Assembly: GCA_020201485.1 (NCBI GenBank)
Contig: JAIVGT010000083.1
Coordinates: 1 to 6,262, forward strand
Source of the DNA: Halobacteriales archaeon
Lineage (GTDB): Archaea > Thermoplasmatota > SW-10-69-26 > JACQPN01 > JAIVGT01
DNA length: 6,262 nucleotides
Reading direction: 5' to 3'
Shown here: piece after piece, positions 1 to 4,812 of the stretch
How the letters are laid out: every line of letters begins with the position of its first letter
Position numbering within the stretch: the stretch's first letter is position 1
Notes under the pieces: generated by a model
What the model saw: only the letters and a program-made list of their open reading frames with translations
Told to the model about the DNA's origin: nothing
Databases searched by the model: none
Made by a program: the position numbers and the translations under genes

Positions 1-13
1 CCCATGCCGAGCG

Positions 14-382
14 ATGGCCCGGCCCACCGTGAGCTTCGGCCCGGACGCGCTCGAGCTGCGCTTCCACGGCGTGGCCGTGCTCCTGGCGGCGAAGCGGCGC
101 GTGCGCGTGCCGTACGCGGCCATCGCCAGCGCGGCGCTCGAACCCCCCCGATGGCCGCCGTGGTGGGGCTACGCGCGCTTCGGCACGAACCTGCGCGGCG
201 TGTTCTGCGCCGGGACCTTCGTCGGGCCCGGCTCGCGCCGGCTCATGTACTTCGGGTCGCGCGACGCGCGCGTGCTCACGCTGCGCCTGGTCCGGGGCCT
301 GAGCTGGTACGACGAGGTGAGCGTGGCGCTCGACGCGCCGGAGCGCGCGCTGCAGGAATTGGAATTGCGCCGGAAGCGCTGA
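14..382 (+). CDS. small PH-like domain protein, function unknown
   Basis: A 122-residue soluble protein with no signal peptide or membrane segment. Alternating short beta-like stretches (residues 5-40 and 60-105) and a final helix around 107-120 resemble the small PH-like proteins of bacteria and archaea. The pattern 'VSFGPDALELRF' then 'RVPYAAI' is typical of their first strands. A central PRWPPWW segment (45-51) followed by GTFVGPGSRR and FGSRDARVLTLRL (64-92) also fits. I know this arrangement only as uncharacterised proteins, so no reaction or partner can be given. The Met at 14 fits the expected start of the fold. The frame is open to the window edge, so a slightly earlier start cannot be excluded. 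Its stop lies 6 bp from the stop of the convergent ABM-fold gene. The PH-like assignment is inference from pattern; the coding call is firm. Confidence 0.75.
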   Translation: MARPTVSFGPDALELRFHGVAVLLAAKRRVRVPYAAIASAALEPPRWPPWWGYARFGTNLRGVFCAGTFVGPGSRRLMYFGSRDARVLTLRLVRGLSWYDEVSVALDAPERALQELELRRKR

Positions 383-388
383 GCGCGC

Positions 389-688
389 TTACGCGGTGAA
401 GACCTCGTAGTGGTCGCAGAAGACCTGCTTCACCATGTGCGCCTCCTCGGGCAGGATGCGCGGGCTCTGCCAGTCGGGGCCGGCGAACTGCTTGATGCTG
501 TCGATGCTGTCCCAGCGGCTCACCATGACGAACTCGGGCATGCCGCCCCACTTCGTCTTGCCGAGGTGCACGTCGATGCAGCCGTTCTGCTTGCGCATGA
601 GCGGCAGGGCTTCCTGGAGGAGGAAGCGCTCGAACTCCTTGTCCATGCCCGCGTGGGTGCGGGCGCGGTAGACGCGGATGATCGGCAT
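389..688 (-). CDS. antibiotic biosynthesis monooxygenase (ABM)-fold protein
   Basis: A 99-residue protein of the dimeric alpha+beta barrel (ABM) family. It runs from a first strand, PIIRVYRAR (2-10), through a helix with KEFERFLLQEALPLMRK (17-33), the GCIDVHLGK strand (36-44), the EFVMVSRWDS strand (52-61), a helix (62-70) and a C-terminal HYEVF strand (93-97). Length and order match the family. Members include cofactor-free monooxygenases, haem-degrading enzymes and proteins of unknown role, and nothing here fixes a substrate. The start is the Met of MPIIRV, because the fold begins there and the 24 upstream codons look like non-coding sequence. A cluster of A/T on the minus strand about 26-38 nt before this ATG suggests its own promoter and a nearly leaderless message. 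It lies 68 bp downstream of the metal transporter on the same strand and ends 6 bp from the convergent gene. Confidence 0.85.
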   Translation of the reverse strand: MPIIRVYRARTHAGMDKEFERFLLQEALPLMRKQNGCIDVHLGKTKWGGMPEFVMVSRWDSIDSIKQFAGPDWQSPRILPEEAHMVKQVFCDHYEVFTA

Positions 689-713
689 GGGGAACGGTTC
701 CGCATGCGCTGGG

Positions 714-726
714 GCATCTAAAAGCC
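714..726 (-). promoter_or_regulatory. TATA-like element for the ABM-fold gene
   Basis: On the minus strand this reads GGCTTTTAGATGC, an AT-rich island in very GC-rich surroundings. Its centre lies about 31 nt before the ATG at 688. An archaeal transcript starting about 25 nt downstream of a TATA box would have a leader of only a few bases. This is inferred from spacing and composition. It overlaps a possible T-tract of the preceding transporter gene's terminator. Confidence 0.4.
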
Positions 727-743
727 AGCGGGGCCGGAGCCCC
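720..743 (-). terminator. possible weak terminator after the ZIP transporter gene
   Basis: Downstream of the transporter stop, the minus strand can form a GGGGC/GCCCC stem with a four-base loop (TCCG), followed after 6 nt by TTTT. The stem is only 5 bp and the T-tract is short, so this is a tentative call. The same Ts form part of the putative promoter of the next gene. Confidence 0.25.
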
Positions 744-756
744 CCCGGGCCGGGTT

Positions 757-1707
757 TCACGCCCCGCCCAGGCTCACGACCAGGTCCGTGGCCAGGCCGA
801 GGAGCAGGCCCCCGGCCACCGCCGCCATCATGGGCAGGGCGTCGCGCCCCTCGCCCAGCCGGCGGCCGTGCTGCAGGAGCTCCTTGATGACGTAGAACAA
901 GGAGCCCGCGGCCAGGCTCAGGAACAGCACGTTCAGCACCTCGCTCGTGAACTGCGCGCCGATGAGGGTGCCGACGAAGGTCGGGCCGCCCGCCACCAGG
1001 CCGGCGGTGCCGAGGAAGCGCCAGCTCGGCTTCGTGCCGGTGAGGGGCGCGGCCACGCCGAAGCCCTCCGTGGCGTTGTGCAGGGCGAAGCCGATGCCGA
1101 GGACCAAGGCGAAGCTGAGCGCGCCGCTCGCCGCGCTCGCGCCGATGGCCAGGCCTTCGCTGAAGTTGTGCAGGCCGATGCCCACGGCGATCATCATGGC
1201 CAGCCGCGGGGCCATCTGGGCCGTGACCTGCTGCACGCCTGGGGTGCGGCCGGCGGAGCGCGGGCGGCTCTCCAGGAGCTGCGACGTGCCCGGCCCGGCG
1301 GCGACGTCGGTCGAGGCGCGGGGGGTGGCATCGGCCACGCCCGGCCCGGCGGGTGTCGGGGGCAGGGAGCCCGCGGCAGGCTCCGGCTCGTCGCGCGCGC
1401 CGCGGAGGTAGCGGCCCTCGAACCAGACCAGGCTGAGCAGGCCGAGCAGGAGGCCGGCGACGAACACGCCGGCGAAGAGCGCCGCGCTGCCCCAGCTCCC
1501 GCCCGCGACCGCGGCCGCCACACTGTCCTCGACCGGGCCCCAGCCGTGCTCCACGACCTCCACGAGCAGGAAGAGCAGGATGCCGACCGCGAACGCGTTG
1601 AGCGCGCCCTTGATGCGCGGGGCGACCTGGAGCCTGGCCAGGGGCAGGCCGAGGAAGATGGTCAGCCCGGCGAACGCGCCGAGGAGGGCGATGGAGGCGG
1701 TCAGCAT
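757..1707 (-). CDS. ZIP family divalent metal transporter (GufA-like)
   Basis: A 316-residue integral membrane protein, close to the usual ZIP length, moving zinc or a related divalent cation across the cytoplasmic membrane. Eight hydrophobic segments are visible at roughly residues 3-23, 37-54, 74-95, 168-190, 197-219, 231-252, 256-278 and 289-312. The paired metal-site motifs of segments 4 and 5 are present as HNFSEG (His180, Glu184) and HNATEG (His210, Glu214). In both, the usual Pro of HNxPEG is Ser or Thr. Many ZIP proteins carry a His-rich loop between segments 3 and 4. Here that loop (about 100-166) is long and rich in Pro, Ala, Gly and Thr, with no His and no Cys. The ATG at 1707 opens straight into the first membrane segment. 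The gene sits 57 bp after the JAMM gene and probably has its own promoter in that gap. Family assignment is firm; metal specificity is unknown. Confidence 0.93.
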   Translation of the reverse strand: MLTASIALLGAFAGLTIFLGLPLARLQVAPRIKGALNAFAVGILLFLLVEVVEHGWGPVEDSVAAAVAGGSWGSAALFAGVFVAGLLLGLLSLVWFEGRYLRGARDEPEPAAGSLPPTPAGPGVADATPRASTDVAAGPGTSQLLESRPRSAGRTPGVQQVTAQMAPRLAMMIAVGIGLHNFSEGLAIGASAASGALSFALVLGIGFALHNATEGFGVAAPLTGTKPSWRFLGTAGLVAGGPTFVGTLIGAQFTSEVLNVLFLSLAAGSLFYVIKELLQHGRRLGEGRDALPMMAAVAGGLLLGLATDLVVSLGGA

Positions 1708-1737
1708 GGTCCTGGAATCGCCATCCTGCGAGCAGGC

Positions 1738-1750
1738 TTCAAGGTTTCGG
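1738..1750 (-). promoter_or_regulatory. BRE/TATA-like promoter element for the ZIP transporter gene
   Basis: The minus strand reads CCGAAACCTTGAA in the gap after the JAMM stop. CCGAAA resembles an archaeal BRE and CCTTGAA would be a degenerate TATA box. It ends 30 nt before the ATG, leaving a predicted leader of under 10 nt. No good Shine-Dalgarno precedes the ATG, which fits a leaderless message. The inference rests on position and composition. Confidence 0.4.
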
Positions 1751-1764
1751 AGCCTGGGAGGTGT

Positions 1765-2154
1765 CTAAATCGGCTCGGGGACGAAGCGCGGCGGCTGCCA
1801 CCGCCATGCCCCGCAACCAGGCCCGGGCCAGAGCACGACGTACGTCCAGCCCGGGAACGCGGCGCGCGCGGCATCGGTCGGGCTCGGATGGGGCGGGCCG
1901 CGCGGGTGGCTGTGGTAGATGCCCAGGGCTTCGAGGCCGGCCGCTTCGAAGGAGCGCATGGCGTCGAGCTGGTCCTGCGGATGCGCGGTGAACTCCGAGG
2001 CCGGCGCGCGCGCGACGTTGCGGCACGGGCGCGCGGCGGTGATGCGCCGCGTCGGGCCATCGCTCCCGCCGAGGAGCCCGCAGCATTCGTCGGGCGCGGC
2101 GCGCGCCGCTTCGCGCTGGAGCTGGTCGAGGAGCCCGGGCGCGAGCTGGAGCAC
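1765..2154 (-). CDS. JAMM/MPN+ domain metalloprotease (M67 family)
   Basis: A single-domain, 129-residue zinc metalloprotease of the JAB1/MPN/Mov34 type. The full JAMM signature is visible: Glu23 in DECCGLLGG, then His81, His83, Ser91 and Asp94 in the spacing H-x-H-x7-S-x2-D (HSHPRGPPHPSPTD). The conserved strand before it (GLEALGIYHSHP) is also present, so the enzyme should be active. Prokaryotic relatives cut the C-terminal end of ubiquitin-like or sulfur-carrier proteins (SAMPs in haloarchaea, CysO in Mycobacterium). The substrate here is unknown, and no ubiquitin-like gene is in the window. The start is a GTG, the only start codon available in frame after the upstream stop and 36 nt beyond it. 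That gap has no AT-rich element, so it is probably co-transcribed with the SirB1-type gene. Confidence 0.9.
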   Translation of the reverse strand: MLQLAPGLLDQLQREAARAAPDECCGLLGGSDGPTRRITAARPCRNVARAPASEFTAHPQDQLDAMRSFEAAGLEALGIYHSHPRGPPHPSPTDAARAAFPGWTYVVLWPGPGCGAWRWQPPRFVPEPI

Positions 2155-2190
2155 GCGACGCCATCGCGCGGGTGGCGCAAGAAGCCTCGG

Positions 2191-3054
2191 CTACGGCCGC
2201 ACCGCGCTCAGCCGCGCGCAGAGGAGGATGGTGTGCTTTAGCTTCGGCACGTCCTCCGCGGTCGGCAGGAAGTCGATGTAGAGGCGCAGGTCCTCCATCG
2301 CCCCGCCGTACTGGCCGGCCTTGTACCGGACGAGGCCGCGGTCGCGGATGTCCTCGAACGCGTGCGGGTGCAGGGCGAGGAGCTTGTCGAGGACGGCGAG
2401 GGCACGCGGGTGGTCGCCGCTGCGCATGTGGATGCGCTTGAGGTTGTACAGGAGGCGCGACAGCAGCTCGCGCTTGCTCACGGCGCGCAGGAACTGCTCG
2501 GTGAGCACGACCTTGCCGCCGTAGATGGCGTCGAGCCGCTTCTGGCACTCGGCGCGGTCCAGGAGCTGGCCCTTGTAGAACGGGTCGACGAGGATCTCCT
2601 CATCCGCCCCCGCGACCTTCACCACGAAGTGGCCGGGCAGGCCGACGCCCACCACCGGCAGGCCGATGCGCTGCGCGACCTCGATGTACAACAGGCTGAG
2701 CGTGATGGGGATGCCGACGCGGCGCTCCAGCACCTTGTTCAGGTGGCTGTTCTGCGGGTCGTAGTACTCCTCCAGGTTCCCCCGGAAGCCGCACTCCTGG
2801 AAAAGGTAGGTGTTGAGGGCCACGACCTGCTCGCGCAGGGCCATGCCCGGCTCCATGCGGGCGCGGGCGGCGCGCGCCAGGGCGTCGAGCTCGTCGAGGC
2901 AACCCTGGGCGTCGAGGCTCGGGTATTCGTCCCGGGCGACGGCCAACGCCGCGCGGGCCAGGTCCAGGTCCTCATCGTCCTGGACGATGTCCGCGAAGCT
3001 GCGCTCTGCTCCCCCAGCCACGTGCGTTGAGAGGCTCGTCGCGGCCATCAACAT
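2191..3054 (-). CDS. SirB1-type transglutaminase-like / TPR protein
   Basis: A 287-residue soluble protein with the two-part SirB1 layout. Residues 60-165 carry the SirB1/transglutaminase-like domain: FRGNLEEYYDPQNSHLN (90-106), ERRVGIPITLSLLY (110-123), GVGLPGHFVVK (136-146) and DPFYKG (157-162). Residues 195-265 form a TPR-like helical region (LYNLKRIHMRSGDHPRALA, then a second repeat around 236-262). His142 and Asp157 sit where a transglutaminase His/Asp pair would be. There is no Cys in the VGIPITLS stretch where the nucleophile is expected, so a non-catalytic or altered role is likely. SirB1 homologues are widespread but poorly understood. I chose the ATG at 3054; an ATG two codons later is equally possible. 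An AT-rich element about 30 nt upstream supports this and argues against an extension to 3171. The JAMM gene follows after 36 nt, in the same reading frame. Confidence 0.9.
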   Translation of the reverse strand: MLMAATSLSTHVAGGAERSFADIVQDDEDLDLARAALAVARDEYPSLDAQGCLDELDALARAARARMEPGMALREQVVALNTYLFQECGFRGNLEEYYDPQNSHLNKVLERRVGIPITLSLLYIEVAQRIGLPVVGVGLPGHFVVKVAGADEEILVDPFYKGQLLDRAECQKRLDAIYGGKVVLTEQFLRAVSKRELLSRLLYNLKRIHMRSGDHPRALAVLDKLLALHPHAFEDIRDRGLVRYKAGQYGGAMEDLRLYIDFLPTAEDVPKLKHTILLCARLSAVRP

Positions 3055-3080
3055 TGTGGGGGACCGGTCGCAGGTCCTCG

Positions 3081-3100
3081 GAGAATAGGCTCTTGATAGG
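3081..3100 (-). promoter_or_regulatory. AT-rich promoter-like element for the SirB1/JAMM genes
   Basis: The minus strand holds two TATA-like clusters, CCTATC and CCTATTCTC, in otherwise GC-rich DNA. The second ends 27 nt before the ATG at 3054, a spacing consistent with an archaeal TATA box and a leader of about 6-12 nt. No strong Shine-Dalgarno lies before the start. Inference from composition and spacing. Confidence 0.4.
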
Positions 3101-3139
3101 CGATGTCGCGAGGAGGCGTCCACGTCGCTGCCGACAGGG

Positions 3140-3144
3140 AAAAA
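3140..3144 (-). terminator. second T-tract downstream of the low-complexity gene
   Basis: A run of five Ts on the minus strand (GGAGTTTTTCCC), 82 nt after the stop of the Tyr/Pro-rich gene and 46 nt beyond the first T-tract. No clear hairpin precedes it. Archaeal polymerases can stop at T-tracts alone, so it may be a backup terminator. Confidence 0.25.
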
Positions 3145-3190
3145 CTCCGGTGCGCGGGAAAGGAGTCCCACCGCGGCGTGGTGGTGTGAG

Positions 3191-3223
3191 AAAAAGGCAG
3201 GGGCGCACCGGCCCCCGGCGCGC
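3191..3223 (-). terminator. hairpin plus T-tract terminator of the low-complexity gene
   Basis: Starting 3 nt after the stop codon, the minus strand folds as GCGCGCCGG, loop GGG, CCGGTGCGC. This is a 9-bp stem with one G-T wobble. Seven nt later comes TTTTT. The layout is that of an intrinsic terminator, though the T-tract is short and set back from the stem. It would stop transcription before the SirB1/JAMM block. Confidence 0.55.
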
Positions 3224-3226
3224 GGC

Positions 3227-3760
3227 TCACCAGAGGAAGCCGTGGTTCTGGATGGGGGCCTGGATGCCGTTGAAGCCCTGCGGCAGGAAGCCCTGCTGCA
3301 CGAGGCCCTGGGGCAGGAAGCCCTGGCTCATGCCGGTGTGCGGGGTCGTCGGGTAGCCGAGGCTCGGGGTCGGCACGAAGAGCGGCGCGTTCTGCGGGTA
3401 GGCGTAGCCGGGTGCGTGCTGCAGGCCGAAGGGCGCGAGCGTCGGGCCGAAGCCGGGCGCGTACGAGGGCGCGTAGCTCGGCGCGTACCACGGCGCGTAC
3501 GACGGCGCGTAGCCGGGGGCGTGCGTGGGCGCCATGGGCGTGCCGTAGAAGCCCTGCACCTGCGGCGCGCCGAAGGTCGGGGCCTGGGTGCCGATCCAAC
3601 CGGCGATGGTGGGCTGGGTGCGCGCGCCCGACACAGCCTGGATGGTCTGCACGAGCTCGCTCTTCAGCTGCGCGACCTTGCGCTCGACGTCGATGAGGGC
3701 GTTGACGCACTGCTCGAGGCTCTTGTTCAGGTCACCGCTGACGACGCGTTCGATCTCCAT
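3227..3760 (-). CDS. Tyr/Pro/Ala-rich low-complexity protein with helical head
   Basis: A 177-residue protein I do not recognise as a family. Residues 1-46 are charged and helical, with heptad-like hydrophobic spacing (LEQCVNALIDVERKVAQLKS), and probably form a short coiled coil or oligomerising head. From residue 48 to the end there is no Lys, Arg, Asp or Glu at all in 130 residues. Twenty-one Tyr, Phe or Trp are spread through a Pro/Ala/Gly/Gln background. Residues 80-106 repeat APSYAP-like units, a partial copy (HAPGYAYP) follows at 115-122, and two QGFLPQG units occur at 146-162. The protein ends in GFLW. No signal peptide or membrane segment is seen. Regular aromatic 'stickers' in an uncharged chain suggest a disordered, self-associating region; this is inference. 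The ATG at 3760 is chosen because the helix begins there; a longer reading would run into the divergent nuclease gene. Codon use matches the neighbours. Confidence 0.75.
   Translation of the reverse strand: MEIERVVSGDLNKSLEQCVNALIDVERKVAQLKSELVQTIQAVSGARTQPTIAGWIGTQAPTFGAPQVQGFYGTPMAPTHAPGYAPSYAPWYAPSYAPSYAPGFGPTLAPFGLQHAPGYAYPQNAPLFVPTPSLGYPTTPHTGMSQGFLPQGLVQQGFLPQGFNGIQAPIQNHGFLW
3282..3325. repeat. 14-bp direct repeat pair coding QGFLPQ-type units
   Basis: GGCAGGAAGCCCTG occurs at 3282-3295 and again at 3312-3325, exactly 30 bp apart and therefore in frame. On the minus strand both copies encode the QGFLP part of the low-complexity protein's C-terminal repeat. A third partial copy (GAAGCCCTG) lies at 3272-3280. 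Confidence 0.7.
3456..3527. repeat. 12-bp tandem repeat coding the (S/G)YAP-type units
   Basis: Five consecutive 12-bp units, each beginning GGCGCGTA, run from 3456 to 3515. A sixth, degenerate unit (GGGGCGTGCGTG) follows. Being 12 bp long, each adds four residues (Tyr-Ala-Pro plus one variable) to the protein encoded on the minus strand. Near-identical units suggest recent expansion by slippage or unequal exchange. Confidence 0.8.
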
Positions 3761-3803
3761 GGGTTCACACTTGCCCTTGCGGGCGCGCCGCGAACACGGC
3801 CCG

Positions 3804-3814
3804 GGTACAAGGTG
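3804..3814 (-). promoter_or_regulatory. weak TATA-like element for the low-complexity gene
   Basis: The minus strand reads CACCTTGTACC, ending 43 nt before the ATG at 3760. The ACCTTG(A/T)A core resembles the element in front of the transporter gene. The intergenic region 3761-3912 is otherwise GC-rich, with no obvious matching element on the plus strand for the divergent nuclease gene. Low confidence. Confidence 0.25.
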
Positions 3815-3912
3815 AGCGAGCACAGCGGCCATCCGGCCAAGCGGCCCGCGCATCCTCGCTCCATCGGATGCGGCGCGCGAGCGTTGATGGGTGCAAGCTG
3901 CGATGCGGAGCC

Positions 3913-4812
3913 GTGGCGTCGCCCGACACGACCCTGCCCGGCCTGCCTCCGCCCGCGGTCCCCGGCGACTGGCGACGCATGTTCGGCTGGAGCGTGAGCC
4001 GACACCACCAATGGGCGCGGTGCAAGCGCGCGTTCTTCTTCGACAGCGTCGCGCCCTGGCTGCCCGAGCCCCCCGTGCCACGCGAGCGGCTGGAGAAGCT
4101 GCGCAAGCTCAGCCCGTTCAACGTCGTCAAGGGGCAGGCGGTGCACGAGGGCATCGAGGCCGGCATCCCGTTCGCGCTCCGCCGCGAGGACCCGCTGAAG
4201 CCCGGCTTGCGCGCCATGGACGCGCTGCTGCGCGACTTCGTGCTCCACCCCATGGACACGCTGTGCGAGGCGGTGAACGGCCAGCCGTTTGGCCCGGAGC
4301 AGGTGGAGAAAGCGCGCACCGACGGGCGCGACATGATGGAGCGCTTCTGGGCCCAGGTCTGGCCGAAGTACCAGGCCCGGCGCTACCTGCAGCACGAGCA
4401 GTTCCAGAAGTTCGAGGTCCAGGGGCACATGGTGCGCTTGCGCCTCGACCTGCTCACGGAAGGGCCCGACGGCCTGCTCATCACGGACTGGAAGACGGGC
4501 CGCATGCGCCACGACCTGCTCGACGACCTCCAGCTCGGCACGTACGTGCTGTGGGCGACGCGCGCCACGCGCGAGCCGGTGGACCGGGTGAAGGCGGAGC
4601 TCGTGTTCCTGGGCGATGCGACGGCCAAAGGCACGTGGCGCACCGACGCGCAGCTCACGATGGTGGAGCGCCGCATCGCGGCGAGCTGCGACGCCATGCT
4701 CGCGCTGGAGGGCATGGAGGACGCGCCGGCCAACCCGGGCATGCAGTGCAAGGACTGCAAGTTCCTCACCGTGTGCGAGGATGGGCGGGCGTTCGTGGAC
4801 GGGGGCCCGTGA
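3913..4812 (+). CDS. PD-(D/E)XK nuclease with Cas4/AddB-type iron-sulfur cysteines
   Basis: A 299-residue RecB-family nuclease-like protein. In order: a WSVSRHHQWARCKRAFFF start motif (26-43) of the kind that opens these proteins; KGQAVHEGIE (73-82, His78); a core with Asp179 in RLRLDLL and Asp192-Trp-Lys194-Thr-Gly, the DxK of the active site; and QLGTYVLWA (207-215), the QxxxY motif. Four cysteines match the Fe-S nuclease pattern: Cys37 near the N terminus and Cys279-x2-Cys282-x5-Cys288 near the C terminus. All key residues are intact, so a metal-dependent exo- or endonuclease holding a 4Fe-4S cluster is likely. No helicase, cas1, cas2 or CRISPR array is in the window, so calling it Cas4 is not justified. 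I chose the GTG at 3913; ATGs at 3868 and 3979 are alternatives, and none has a good Shine-Dalgarno. The next gene starts on the base after its TGA, suggesting translational coupling. Confidence 0.85.
   Translation: MASPDTTLPGLPPPAVPGDWRRMFGWSVSRHHQWARCKRAFFFDSVAPWLPEPPVPRERLEKLRKLSPFNVVKGQAVHEGIEAGIPFALRREDPLKPGLRAMDALLRDFVLHPMDTLCEAVNGQPFGPEQVEKARTDGRDMMERFWAQVWPKYQARRYLQHEQFQKFEVQGHMVRLRLDLLTEGPDGLLITDWKTGRMRHDLLDDLQLGTYVLWATRATREPVDRVKAELVFLGDATAKGTWRTDAQLTMVERRIAASCDAMLALEGMEDAPANPGMQCKDCKFLTVCEDGRAFVDGGP

Noticed and set aside
868..2241. Long 457-codon plus-strand open frame
   Set aside because: Antisense to the ZIP and JAMM genes, whose motifs are unmistakable. Its product is a monotonous Ala/Arg/Glu/Gly sequence with no domain, a usual shadow in GC-rich DNA.
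1739..2548. 269-codon minus-strand open frame overlapping the JAMM gene and the SirB1 C-terminal region
   Set aside because: Arg/Ala/Pro-rich out-of-phase shadow; JAMM and TPR signatures are in the other frame.
2362..3030. 222-codon plus-strand open frame opposite the SirB1-type gene
   Set aside because: Leu/Val/His/Glu-rich antisense shadow; the minus strand carries clear SirB1 motifs.
3055..3171. N-terminal extension of the SirB1-type protein to 3171
   Set aside because: The extension would translate the promoter-like AT region and a T-tract and lacks family similarity; the ATG at 3054 fits better.
3456..3527. CRISPR-like or regulatory repeat array
   Set aside because: Units are 12 bp, have no spacers and lie in frame within a gene, so they are protein-coding repeats.
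3761..4081. N-terminal extension of the low-complexity protein by 107 codons
   Set aside because: The extension is Arg/Ala-rich shadow sequence running into the divergent nuclease gene; the helical head starts at the Met at 3760.
3913..4812. Calling the nuclease Cas4 of a CRISPR system
   Set aside because: No repeats with unique spacers and no other cas gene in the window; the four-Cys nuclease pattern is shared with AddB and stand-alone families.
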